60,000 nt of DNA, from assembly GCA_949358305.1 (NCBI GenBank), contig OX442314.1, forward strand, positions 45,580,581 to 45,640,580, read 5' to 3'. How positions within the stretch are numbered: the stretch's first letter is position 1; the number at the start of each line of letters is the position of its first letter. Positions 49,669 through 59,896 of this stretch are shown here, one piece after another. Origin of the DNA: Strigamia acuminata (lineage: Eukaryota; Arthropoda; Chilopoda; Geophilomorpha; Linotaeniidae). Under the pieces are notes generated by a model, which ran no database searches, was not told the origin of the DNA, and was given only the letters and a program-made list of their open reading frames with translations. Position numbers and translations under genes: made by a program.

Positions 49669-51827
49669 ATTGTGGGCCCGTCCAGGATTGTTGAACTCTC
49701 TCGCGAAATTTTTTTTCTATTCACTGATTGTGTTATACACAGTATTGTTTAGAGAAAGAGCTTTTCTTTTCAACAGAGGGGGAAATTTCTTGAACATGGT
49801 TGTGATAGGGAATCAGCAGGCGAAAACGGCCGCAAATCGCTGATTTTGGACCCTAACTTGACAAAATTTGTGGCTGTGCATGTCCAGCTTGCCTGGGTAA
49901 TGGCAAGCAGGGACTTACATTGGCCACACTGTCCAACGGTCTTCTATTCTTTTCTAGCTCAGCCTAAAAAACTGAGTGGTTGGGAGAGGAATAAAATTCC
50001 AAATCTTCTTATTATTTTCTATTTCTTGGTGCGTAGCCCAAGTAAAATAGTGGAACAGTCTGCAGCGGTTTGAACCCGATTCGAGGAGGAGGCGCGCTGG
50101 CGGCCACCAGCAAACCAAAATCCCACGGGGGAAAGACTGGCATAATCCAATTACCACGCTGCAATACCCAGTTCCATTATGGGCCGGGCGAGGAGTCGAT
50201 GTGAACTGAGCTTTGGGTGACACCAATTTTTTTGTACGGACTTTTAGTCGGCGTCAAACCAGGTTGCTATTACAGGGAAGTTGGCCTATGGAAACATTCA
50301 CTTGCAATGAATGGGGTTTATTAAAAATTTGATCTTAATAGCAGCGAGGTGCTAGCAAGCATTAGGATAACTGGCAGAAAAGTTGCTGTGGCGATTTATC
50401 AGCTATGAATCGTCCGTGGCTGCTCGAGGTGCTCGATACCAGGTTCACATGGATCATTATCCTACCCTGTCCCGTGTACTGGTCAGAAGCAGTTGCAAGT
50501 TGATATATACAACCCAAGAACTGTGGAGATTGGGACCCGGATAGCGGGGCGAGCTGCCGGAGGTACGGGGATACCGATGGTGAAGTGCTCAAATGGTGCA
50601 GAGAGTTCGTTAGGGCGTAGGAACGATATCTGTGCGTTCAGGTGGCTACCAGCTTTGAAAAAAGACTGGGAATCCAGCCTGTAACTTTATTTTCCTGAAT
50701 TATATTCACCTTTTTGATTTCCAGGAGTTGTTTCAGTTTGTGCGAGGACTGTGCTTGAACCACAGTTTTAGGCAATCTTGACACTCTTGGGAGTTTATTA
50801 TTTAAAACATCTTTCTGTTTTTTCTCTTTCTCTTCAATTTTTTACTTCCCTATCTATGATTTTCATGGTTCTTTGGGACACCACACCTGACAGTAGGATG
50901 CATGGTCACTTTAGGATTATTAGGTTTTCCTGACGGTATGATACATGTAATCCGCATGACCGGGCGGTATACAGCACCAAATGGAGGGTGATATGGCTTC
51001 GAGATGGCAGCTGAAGGGTGGGACCCAATAGCAACTAGGAACAGGAGGTGCATTGCCTTCCTCACTTTTTAAGTGCATCTAATTGTTCCACAAAAACAAC
51101 CACTTCATTGGGATGTGCAGATATCCCAGTGTGGGCACGTTTCTGTCGAGAAGGCAGCCTCGTGCAAACTGAGGTGAAGGTTTCCGTAAAAGGTACGAGC
51201 GGGCGCAGTTGCGCTGATCTCTTGGGGCAGAAGGAGAGATTAACAACATCCCCGTGCACATCTGCAACTTCTGCTAAAGAAATGGTAATTTTTTGAGTGT
51301 ATTTTTTCTTATATAAAAAACCACCCAGTATTTTATTTATTCCTTTTTTTTTTTTTTTTTTTCTATTTTTCTTGTCTTTCTTCCTTTGATTATCGTTGCT
51401 GTGCGACAAGAATCAATTTTTGTGACTGCGCACTTGTGCGATTAACTTTTATTGTTGCTTGCGACGATAAAAAACTCTGTTTGAAAAGATTCGAAGTTCT
51501 ATGGACACGATTTCGTGCTTTTATTGGCACAAAAGTCATGTTTTCATGGAATCAGACCATTTTGATCTGGTTCAGAACTTCTAGTTCCAAACAAAGGTCA
51601 CTATTGCTTTTCGAAATGTTGTTTTTTCTGCAGAAATGTGGAAATTTAGATATTTATTGGTCAAAATCTTTATTTTCTTCATAAAATTCCAAGATGGCGG
51701 CCCGAAAACAATAGAAAAACATGTGGAGATTACAGAATTTTCGAGTAAAACCGGAATTGAGATATTCTCAAAACTGTTGGGAATTCTGGGAAATTAATTC
51801 TGTGAATAAATTTCGATTTTCTACCAA
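49669..51827 (+). other. gypsy 5' leader, long and non-coding
   Basis: About 2.1 kb between PBS and gag without a convincing ORF. A poly-T run lies at about 51347-51362. Parts (for example 50040-50230 and 50530-50690) look like insertions of other repeats, not identified. The Gag start is uncertain, so the leader may extend to about 52107. Confidence 0.5.
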
Positions 51828-53639
51828 TTGGAGACAAGGGGGGGGAGTGACATCACTAATCCCTCTCTCCAGAATGGCTACTTTAGCCCGAACTACTGCT
51901 CTCTTATTGGGTTTGAGTTAATCTCTCTCATCCATTTTGTTTGCTGCGGTCCTGCTCTTGGGCACATTCAGTCAATGCCATACACAAGGACAGGTAAGAC
52001 CACGTGGAATTCACCAGCAAGTAGTCTTTCCACACAAGCAACCGAAGCAAACACGGCAAATTCAGACAATTCGCCTCTCGATTCTTCAGACGACGAAACA
52101 ATCAACATGTCTCACAACAAACAAAAGACGTTAGATCAGGCCATGCTTGAAACTACGTGCCACATTTTTGATTTGAAAGTTGAAGAAATGACGTCTTATG
52201 CGGTTTGGGAAACTACTCTTTTAGATGTAGCCAACCATATTGTAGAAACGCAAGATAAAGCTGATGTTGCAATGCAACAATTAGATAGAACTCGTGCAGA
52301 ATTAAACACAGCGCAAACAAAGATTGAGGAAATCAATGATCAACTCTTTCGCGCAAAGAATTCATTACGGGAAATGGATTCGGTTAAATTAACCAACAAC
52401 AGTTTAATGAACCTATTAGCTCAACAAAAAGCTGTTGTGGACGGAGTAGTAGCTGCGGGCCAAGCAAACGCGGCGGCCCGAGCTTTGCTACCAAATCCAC
52501 CGGCGGTTGTCACCACAGCAAATTCTGCTATAAATTCGACGACTGTCAGCGGTACTACACCATTGCTTACAACGGGTAATCCGTTACTTTTAGCATGGGG
52601 TGACAAATACACCCGCAAGACTGACCAACCCATGCCTCCGTCTAGACCTATGGACGAGGTAGAGTTGAGTAAGAGGGTGAAGTCGATTGGATTAGAAGCC
52701 TTTTCCGGCGACAAAACAAAATCGAAGGCTTTCATGATTGATTTAAAACGGTCTCTAAGATTTGCAGAACCATATATCAACCAGGTACTAGCCGAACACT
52801 TGTTCAAGTTTTTCAGAGGCGACGCAGCCACATGGTTCTCGTCTCATGAGAAAACTGACTGGGAAAGCTTCGAACACGAATTCATAATTCATTTTCGACC
52901 CAGCGACACGTTGCTACTGGCAGAAATTGCCAAAATGCAGCAGCTGTCCCACGAGTCTGCCACTCAGGTGGTATTACGACTAGAAAAGCTGTATTCTCAG
53001 CTAATGAATCCGGTTCACGAGAGTCAACAGCTCCAAAAGGTGCTGTCGATCTTACGACCGGCCGCGAAAACCATGGCAATAACTGCATTAGATGCAGATA
53101 ATTCCTGGGCGGCTCTGAAAAAAGCTTGTATTGCCACAGAAGCATCTACTTTGAACGTGGAAACTGTGGCAAATGCAGCAATAATCGAGGCACAAAAGAC
53201 AGAATCTGTCGCACAAACCTCGAAACTTATTTCAAACTCTCAGCAAATGGTAGCAATATCAAATGCTGCTGGTGTTGAAAAAACAAAGTTTGTCCCTTAT
53301 GGATTAAGAAATCCAAGCAATCGGACATTATTTCCAACACCAAAAAACGCTGCAAATTCAGCAACAAAAGGTGCTGAAAATACAGAAAAAGCACTAGTCC
53401 CGAGCAACAAACTTAAGGATTATGCAACTAGACCTCGCAATGGTGGTTGTTGGGGCTGTGGAGGTGGACACTTTGAGAAGGATTGCCCTCACAAAGTCGA
53501 AGCAGCCAAGGCAGCGATTGAATCCATGGCTTCCGCCCAACAGAGCCTCATGCAGGCCATGCTAGCTGCCAGTGAATTTGGCGCTTGGCCACCAATGACG
53601 GGAAACGAGGAGGAGCAGTCGCCAGAGACAACCGAGTAA
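51828..53639 (+). CDS. gypsy Gag
   Basis: Up to 603 residues. The more likely start is the Met at about residue 94 (MSHNKQKTLDQAML, near 52107), because the upstream part is not Gag-like. Features: a coiled-coil-like helix (DKADVAMQQLDRTRAELNTA) around 145-190, a capsid region with LEAFSGDKTKSKAFMIDL, FFRGDAATWFSSHE and FIIHFRPSD, and a CCHC knuckle CWGCGGGHFEKDC near residue 542. The stop at 53637-53639 lies 31 nt past a GGGAAAC slip site, so pol is reached by -1 frameshifting. Confidence 0.88.
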   Translation: METRGGSDITNPSLQNGYFSPNYCSLIGFELISLIHFVCCGPALGHIQSMPYTRTGKTTWNSPASSLSTQATEANTANSDNSPLDSSDDETINMSHNKQKTLDQAMLETTCHIFDLKVEEMTSYAVWETTLLDVANHIVETQDKADVAMQQLDRTRAELNTAQTKIEEINDQLFRAKNSLREMDSVKLTNNSLMNLLAQQKAVVDGVVAAGQANAAARALLPNPPAVVTTANSAINSTTVSGTTPLLTTGNPLLLAWGDKYTRKTDQPMPPSRPMDEVELSKRVKSIGLEAFSGDKTKSKAFMIDLKRSLRFAEPYINQVLAEHLFKFFRGDAATWFSSHEKTDWESFEHEFIIHFRPSDTLLLAEIAKMQQLSHESATQVVLRLEKLYSQLMNPVHESQQLQKVLSILRPAAKTMAITALDADNSWAALKKACIATEASTLNVETVANAAIIEAQKTESVAQTSKLISNSQQMVAISNAAGVEKTKFVPYGLRNPSNRTLFPTPKNAANSATKGAENTEKALVPSNKLKDYATRPRNGGCWGCGGGHFEKDCPHKVEAAKAAIESMASAQQSLMQAMLAASEFGAWPPMTGNEEEQSPETTE

Positions 53640-56600
53640 CTGACGACTGCGCTCTTACCATTATTTTGGTTCCAACAATAGAAGATATGGAAGACTCTTT
53701 ATTTGATGTTTCATCACCCAAAGAGCCAGACCCGCGTATTGTTTTCTCTACGAAACCGGAAATTGATCACGTAAACGTTGCACTGAAATCTGGAAGGAGT
53801 ATTACTCCACTACCTTACATCAAAGCAACGTTGAATGGACTAAAGGTCACTGCTCTGATGGACACTGGGGCAACCCATAGATACATCAGTGGTGGTATGC
53901 TTAAAAAGCTAGATCTTCTACGTTTTATGACTCCATTTTTAACAAACAGAGTTGTATACACTGGGGACAGACCTACACGTCCAATTGGGACCATCACAAT
54001 GCCACTTAAGTGGCAAGGTGGCGAACTCCCTGTAACATTTACTGTTCTTCCATCAGCTTCAGAATTCATCCTGTTAGGCTGCTCTTGGATAATGGAAAAT
54101 AGGATTGTTATCAATCTAACACAGAGGGAATATTTCCACCTTGATTTCCCGCATGAAACGTTTCCTTTCGACGACCCACCATCGCCGGAAGAAATGGGAA
54201 ATGCAATAATGGATAAATGGGATGCATTGGTTACAGAATCAAAAAATCCCTCTGTCTCCTCAGCCGAATTAAGTGAGAGACTTTTAGCTCGAAGCAATTT
54301 GTCAGCAAAACAGAGATTTCAAATCTCACAACTTGTGAATAAACACAGACATGTGTTTAGTGACAAAGCTGGTTGCCACCCCACGTTGGAACATCCAATT
54401 CCAACTGGAGATGCACCTCCATTTAAATGCAAAGATAGACCAATGAATCCCAAAAAAGCTGAGATTTATCGGGAATTGGTTGCCGAATTGCTTAGAGATG
54501 GTTGGGCTGAACCTTGCGAAGGAAGTTACAAGAACCCTCCAGTTATTGTGGCTAAAAAAGATGGCGGTTACCGCCTTTGTATTGATTTTCGTTGGCTGAA
54601 TAAAATCACAATTAAGGACGTCTACCAGATGCCTTCAATTTCCATGATTTTGGCCTGTTTAGGTGGAAAAAAGTTCTTTTCTACTTTGGATTTGACTAAA
54701 GGTTATTACCAAATAAAGTTGAAGCCAAGTGATAAAAGGAAGACTGCTTTCTCCACTTCTGATGGGACGTACCAGTTCACCCGTATGCCTTTCGGTCTGT
54801 GCAATGCACCCAGTGCGTTCCAAAGAATGATGGACCAAGTGCTTGGAAAAGCTCAACACAAGTGGGCTCTCGCATATCTTGATGATATCATCATTTTCAG
54901 CGACTCATTTGAAGAACATCTTCAACATCTTGATGACATTTTGTCAAAATTAGATGCAAACAAGCTAACAGCAAGTCCATCAAAGTCATTTCTCTGCCCA
55001 GAGGAATTAAATTTTCTTGGATTCACAATGTCAAATGGGAATTATAGCCCAAACAATGACAAAGTGGAAGCTATCATAGATTATCCAACTCCTTCCAGTG
55101 TAAAGCAGCTACAACGCTTTATTGGAATGGTGGGTTTCTATGCCGCTTTGATTCCAAAACTGAGTATCACCCAAAAACCATTTTTTGCCCTCTTAAAAAA
55201 GGACGTCAAATGGCAGTGGTCCGAAGAATGCAATACTGCGTTCGAGTATTTGAAGAATCAACTTGCTGTAGGAATTATGCTGCCTCTGCCTGATTTTGCA
55301 CGCAACTTTACCATCCACACGGATGCAAGTGGCGGCGGGCTCGGAGCTGTCCTGATGCAACTTGATGACCATGGTGCTTTAAGACCAGTGGCTTATGCCA
55401 GCAGAACTCTGCAAGGTGCTGAAAACAACTACAGCACCACTGATTTGGAATGTTTAGCTGTGGTTTGGGCTGTTGATAAGTTCAAACCATACATTGAATA
55501 TTCTGAATTCCAGGTTGAGACAGACCATCATGCTTTGAGATTTCTCATGACGATGGAAAATCCAGCCGGCAGACTGGCTAGGTGGGCAATGAAATTGCAA
55601 AACGAAAATTTCACCATCAAGTACAGAAAAGGCACCGACAATCAAGTCGCAGATGCCCTGTCTAGAGTCTCCCTTGATAACGGCAATCCATTAGAAGGCA
55701 AAGCGACATTAGAAGAGGTTATGGAGCCTGTTGCTCTGGCTTATCTCTCCAATGAAATTGACGACTCTATGAGTTTTGAAAACATTATTTCACAGCAACG
55801 TGCTGACAAACATCTTTCCAAATTAATCGAATGGTTAGAATTGGGTGATGACCAACCTCGTCCAGAACTCCCTAAGTTCTTGGAGGACAAACAGTACGAC
55901 TGCACTCTCACGAGAAAAGGAATGCTTATCATTTATGCACCCTTTAAAACTGATTTCTTTGTAGAAGAAGAAGAGGATTTGGGGACTGGATTTAAAATCT
56001 TTATCCCACCATCCCTGCAATTGACAGCACTTCAACTAATTCATGATCATCCAATGGCTGGACATGGAGGAATTGAGGTGACTTTAGAACGATTGAAGAG
56101 AGTTTATTTTTGGCCTGGTATGCAAAAAGATGTAAAACATCACGTAGCTAGCTGCGACCGCTGCCAGCGTTGTAAACCAATCCAAAGAAAGCCAAAAGGA
56201 CTAATGATCCCAACTTCCCCAAAGATTGGTCGGTTTGAAAAGATAGGAATTGATTTAATAGGTCCACTTCCTAGAACATCAAATAGAAACAGATTCATTT
56301 TAGTCATAGTAGATTATGCCACAGGCTGGATGGAAGCCACACCGCTAAGATCTTCAAAAATGGTTGTAATCGCACCAATTTTGAAACGATTCTTTAGCAA
56401 TCACGGGTGCCCTCGCTTCATGTTGAGCGACAATGGCCCTCAGTTCATTTCTGACGTTTATCAGACTCTGTGTGATGATGCGGGGGTTGTTCCACTAAAA
56501 ACGACGCCTTATCATCCTCAGACAAACCTCACTGAACGTGTTAACAGAAATATTAAGATCATGCTTAGGATTTTTACTTTTGAGCACGATCATTGGGACA

Positions 56601-57376
56601 GATGCATTGATCAAATTAATTTTGCATTGCACTCTGCACCAAATGTGTCTACCGGTTTTACACCAGCAATGCTGACGTATGGCAAGGAAATACGACCTTT
56701 TTGGGACAATCGAGATGTGTCTTACGACACCCCATTCGACCCAGAAAGACCTTTTGACGCTGCCAGAATGCTAGTCGCTAGACACCAAACTCTGATTGCT
56801 GCAGCTCTTAAAAATAAGAGTCTGGCCCAAGCAAAACAGAAAGGATATTACGACCGACACCGCAGTGACGAGACATTCGAGGTTGGAGATTTGGTTCTGC
56901 TAAAAACTCATCCCCTGTCCAATGCTGCTAATCGGTATGCTGCATCCCTCGAAGATCGCTTTGAAGGACCATATGTAATTACCAAAGTTTACAATCCAAA
57001 TGTATATGTTTTAGCTAAACCAATAACTTTACAAGTTAAAGGCTCTTACAATATTGTACAATTGAGAAGGTTCATTCCTTCGGAAGAAAAAGCTCAGTGG
57101 CCTATTCAAGACAAGGATGATGAAGAAGTTCCTGAGAACCAACCTGCAAATACTGGAGCAGCAACAATCTTGCCACAACCAGTACGACCAGTGGATACGG
57201 ATATCGCAATCAAATTGCCAACACCCGTAAAACCTTGGAGAAATCCAAAGAAGAACAGGAATTTGCCCCTGCCGAACATGGATTTGCAAAAACCCACGGC
57301 AGCATGGCCAAAACCGAATTTGAATTCAAAAAGACCTCAAAGGAATCACACAATACCAATACGATATCGTGATTGA
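53585..57376 (+). CDS. gypsy Pol (protease-RT-RNase H-integrase)
   Basis: Open frame of 1,263 codons, entered by frameshift near 53606. Protease active site LMDTGATHRYIS at about residue 93. RT has LCIDFRWLN, MPFGLCNAPSAFQ and YLDDIIIF at about 431. RNase H starts TDASGGGLGAVL at about 579, with TDLECLAVVWA and TDHHAL. Integrase zinc region is HPMAGH...CDRCQRC from about 820, catalytic DLIGP (about 888), SDNGPQF (about 948) and E in LTERVNR (about 983), a D-35-E spacing. Order RT before integrase defines Ty3/gypsy. The tail (1140-1263) is basic and proline-rich. No stop or frameshift. Confidence 0.96.
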   Translation: MATNDGKRGGAVARDNRVTDDCALTIILVPTIEDMEDSLFDVSSPKEPDPRIVFSTKPEIDHVNVALKSGRSITPLPYIKATLNGLKVTALMDTGATHRYISGGMLKKLDLLRFMTPFLTNRVVYTGDRPTRPIGTITMPLKWQGGELPVTFTVLPSASEFILLGCSWIMENRIVINLTQREYFHLDFPHETFPFDDPPSPEEMGNAIMDKWDALVTESKNPSVSSAELSERLLARSNLSAKQRFQISQLVNKHRHVFSDKAGCHPTLEHPIPTGDAPPFKCKDRPMNPKKAEIYRELVAELLRDGWAEPCEGSYKNPPVIVAKKDGGYRLCIDFRWLNKITIKDVYQMPSISMILACLGGKKFFSTLDLTKGYYQIKLKPSDKRKTAFSTSDGTYQFTRMPFGLCNAPSAFQRMMDQVLGKAQHKWALAYLDDIIIFSDSFEEHLQHLDDILSKLDANKLTASPSKSFLCPEELNFLGFTMSNGNYSPNNDKVEAIIDYPTPSSVKQLQRFIGMVGFYAALIPKLSITQKPFFALLKKDVKWQWSEECNTAFEYLKNQLAVGIMLPLPDFARNFTIHTDASGGGLGAVLMQLDDHGALRPVAYASRTLQGAENNYSTTDLECLAVVWAVDKFKPYIEYSEFQVETDHHALRFLMTMENPAGRLARWAMKLQNENFTIKYRKGTDNQVADALSRVSLDNGNPLEGKATLEEVMEPVALAYLSNEIDDSMSFENIISQQRADKHLSKLIEWLELGDDQPRPELPKFLEDKQYDCTLTRKGMLIIYAPFKTDFFVEEEEDLGTGFKIFIPPSLQLTALQLIHDHPMAGHGGIEVTLERLKRVYFWPGMQKDVKHHVASCDRCQRCKPIQRKPKGLMIPTSPKIGRFEKIGIDLIGPLPRTSNRNRFILVIVDYATGWMEATPLRSSKMVVIAPILKRFFSNHGCPRFMLSDNGPQFISDVYQTLCDDAGVVPLKTTPYHPQTNLTERVNRNIKIMLRIFTFEHDHWDRCIDQINFALHSAPNVSTGFTPAMLTYGKEIRPFWDNRDVSYDTPFDPERPFDAARMLVARHQTLIAAALKNKSLAQAKQKGYYDRHRSDETFEVGDLVLLKTHPLSNAANRYAASLEDRFEGPYVITKVYNPNVYVLAKPITLQVKGSYNIVQLRRFIPSEEKAQWPIQDKDDEEVPENQPANTGAATILPQPVRPVDTDIAIKLPTPVKPWRNPKKNRNLPLPNMDLQKPTAAWPKPNLNSKRPQRNHTIPIRYRD
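53600..53650 (+). promoter_or_regulatory. -1 ribosomal frameshift signal between gag and pol
   Basis: Slippery heptamer GGGAAAC at 53600-53606, in the correct Gag phase (G GGA AAC). After an 8-nt spacer comes a perfect 7-bp stem GCAGTCG (53615-53621) with CGACTGC (53644-53650) across a 22-nt loop that contains the gag stop. The pol frame is exactly -1 relative to gag and has no ATG at its start. GGGAAAC is a known retroviral slip site type. Confidence 0.85.
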
Positions 57377-57580
57377 CCACTAGGGGGAACACCTTCGAAT
57401 TCAAAAATCTGTTCGACCAATCACGAAACGATTACATAGCGTCTGCGGCCCTTGTGCGACGCACCCAAAACGTTTTTTTATAATACTTAACAAAGAAATC
57501 TGCACGAATTCATCATTCTCGCAGCGACAGGCAACTAGCAAGTTACTTTCCATTCTTTCTCGACTTCAAAACTATTCGAA

Positions 57581-58744
57581 ATGGATAAATATCCAAAAGG
57601 AACCCGCACGAAATGTCCAGTATGCTTAGGAAAGAGATTCACGCGACACGAAAATTGCGCTTTTACGCAATGTGGGAATTGCCTGGGGAAAGGCCACGTG
57701 GACGAAAACCATCAACTGGAACGCTTTTTCGAAATCAACATGACCGTCCCCGGTGTGCCGATCTCAGACAAAAAACAAGAGATTAGTTGGATGCACGTAC
57801 GTACACGCGCCGAACGAGACGCAGCTGAGAAGGCATTTTATGCCAAATCGGTCGCGTCAACTTCCACCAGACCGAACCCGAAGACTGTCCGATCGTCGAA
57901 AGAATTAACGACAAAGACGTCAACGAAAAAAATCGCTCAATCATCGGAGAAAACGACCAACATGAACCAAATGTCTCGTAAATCGACAAAGAGTTCGAAA
58001 CCGTTTGTGAAAAAGATGACTGAACCGAAGGAATCGAATGGCAATAATTTGCCAAAAGCTGCGCCCGCCAAAACGGCGACTGCAGCCAGATCTGAAATCT
58101 CCCCAGCTCTCGTAAAAATAAGAGAGACGCTTCGTGCCCAAAATCCAACCTGGTCGAAAGACAAAGTGGTGACGATAGCGAAGGAAAAGCTAAAGTGGCA
58201 GAAAGTTGCGGATTATAAATTGGAACGAAGACTTCGCGCCGCTCTTGCCGCAGTTGAACGACCCGCGTGCTCGAACTCATCGGAAAAATCGCCGACGGAA
58301 TTAGAATCGACCTGGAAATTGAAATTTCCTACAACTTCACTGCCACACACAATCACGTCGGGTGAAGTAATCGAAATGACAGAATCTGTCGAAACCCCGG
58401 CGGTCGTGATGCCACCACTTTTCGGCGAACGACCGACAAACTTGACTTTCCAAGTGAGTCCGATTAATGACTCCAAGGAGGTCGCCGTCGAGGATATGAC
58501 TAATACGCTCGACGCCATGGAAATCGAGCCATCCGAACCAGCTCAGCCGATGATCGGGGAACCGCGAACGTCTCCTCCGCCCCTTCCGCCGCAAACGAAA
58601 ACGGAAAAGAAAACCAGATCCGCCGCAAAGAAGGAAAAGAAAGTTCGACGAAACTTGGCGAAAGAACTGCCACACGTCGAAGAAGACAAACGCGAGGACG
58701 ACGAAGATTTACCGCCAACACCCGGAAAATCGCTGGAATCGTAA
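57581..58744 (+). CDS. Third ORF of the gypsy element (Cys/His motif protein, 387 aa)
   Basis: Begins MDKYPKGTRTKCPVCLGKRF, then ENCAFTQCGNCLGKGHVDENH: a C-x2-C...H..C...C-x2-C..GKGH arrangement likely to bind zinc. The middle is Ser/Thr/Lys-rich; a predicted helix (RRLRAALAAVE) lies near 210; the C-terminus is Pro-rich, then basic and acidic (KKEKKVRRNLAKELPHVEED). There is no signal peptide or membrane segment, so it is not an ordinary envelope gene, although it occupies that position, 204 nt after pol. Not recognised; a nucleic-acid-binding accessory role is only inference. Confidence 0.7.
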   Translation: MDKYPKGTRTKCPVCLGKRFTRHENCAFTQCGNCLGKGHVDENHQLERFFEINMTVPGVPISDKKQEISWMHVRTRAERDAAEKAFYAKSVASTSTRPNPKTVRSSKELTTKTSTKKIAQSSEKTTNMNQMSRKSTKSSKPFVKKMTEPKESNGNNLPKAAPAKTATAARSEISPALVKIRETLRAQNPTWSKDKVVTIAKEKLKWQKVADYKLERRLRAALAAVERPACSNSSEKSPTELESTWKLKFPTTSLPHTITSGEVIEMTESVETPAVVMPPLFGERPTNLTFQVSPINDSKEVAVEDMTNTLDAMEIEPSEPAQPMIGEPRTSPPPLPPQTKTEKKTRSAAKKEKKVRRNLAKELPHVEEDKREDDEDLPPTPGKSLES

Positions 58745-59272
58745 TAGTTCGAAGAAGAATTGGCCAGGTTTTGTTCGAAAAAACCTTTATAGTGCCAGAA
58801 ATCGATTGTTGTTTACATTTTTTAAGTGTTTTTTCAATCTTAAATAGCATTTAGTAGTAATAGTCCTAACTTTTATTAGAATCTAAGTATTTAAAAGTAT
58901 TTATACTTACCATTTAATATTAAAATTGCTTAAAATAATTACAAGAGTTGTTAAATTTAAAATTCAAAGTGTTTTATTCATATTACAAATTACAAGTGTT
59001 GTACAAATTTATTTTTCATAATATCAAATTGTAGTTTTTCTCCATCCTGGGGGTAAGTGTGCGTTGTTTTTATCGGTGTTATTTCCCATTGTTACCTACT
59101 GGTGATCCGCGCTCTAGCTGTATCAGCTCATCCGCATTAAGGTCATCTGTTTATCTGTAAAAAAAAGAAAAGTAATGATTAGTTTATAATTAAAAATTAA
59201 CTTTCAAACAACCACTTTCGTGATTGTGTTGAGGTACCCCTCTCAGTACTTACCTTTTTTAGGGGGGGGAGA
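58745..59272 (+). other. gypsy 3' untranslated region with polypurine tract
   Basis: Non-coding, AT-rich. Ends with TTTTTTAGGGGGGGGAGA directly before the LTR, the expected plus-strand priming tract (about 59255-59272). Confidence 0.8.
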
Positions 59273-59896
59273 TGTGACCGGCTGCCCGATCAGTCCGTTC
59301 ACTTACCTGCAACACACGGCGCTTCCATGGCTCTCGCGCACCTCGTGTGTTTTCTCGCGCGCACCTGGCGCGGTCCCCCGCACCAGGTGGAGCTGATGGT
59401 CGTTGGTCCAGCCAATTGGGAACCGGAAGTGCCCTTCCGGAAGTGGTCGGCCCCGCAGAAGGCCCAGAGAGTTCTCTTGCAACCAGCGTGGCGAACGGTC
59501 GCTTCTACGATCGCTCTTCCACACTGGCAATCATGACGAATCCGATTGGCGTGGCGACTCTGTCGCCCGCCGGGACTTGATAGTCCGTGTTCCCCGCGCC
59601 TGTCCTACGTTCTCCGTGAACGTAGCGACGACGCGGCCGAACAGTATTCAGACCACGCGTGTCATTCGGCCAATGGCCGCCGTGCCACGCGGTCTTGTTA
59701 GGGATGGCTGTTTCTCAGCCATCGCATTGGGAAATGCACTGTAGAGACACCACATCATACCCCTAGACATAATAAAGCTTACCTTAAACTAAACTTGTGT
59801 CTCTTGTGTATTTCGGAAGTGTATTTTATCGTGTGTGTTGTGTCCAGCGTCCCGTGGCTCTCCCCCGACCACGTGGCGTCCGTCCAAACACTCACA
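59273..59896 (+). repeat. gypsy 3' LTR
   Basis: Same 624-bp sequence as 49045-49668, followed by the AAAG target duplication. Confidence 0.93.

Larger units (their letters stand above)
49045..59896 (+). mobile_element. Complete Ty3/gypsy retrotransposon nested in copia-2
   Basis: 10,852 bp. LTRs of 624 bp at 49045-49668 and 59273-59896 (TGTGACCGG...CACTCACA) look identical; the 4-bp duplication AAAG is at 49041-49044 and 59897-59900. Candidate PBS TGGGCCCGTCCAGGA at about 49674-49688. A polypurine tract AGGGGGGGGAGA abuts the 3' LTR. It contains gag, pol (-1 frame) and an extra third ORF. All visible parts are intact, suggesting recent activity. Confidence 0.95.
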
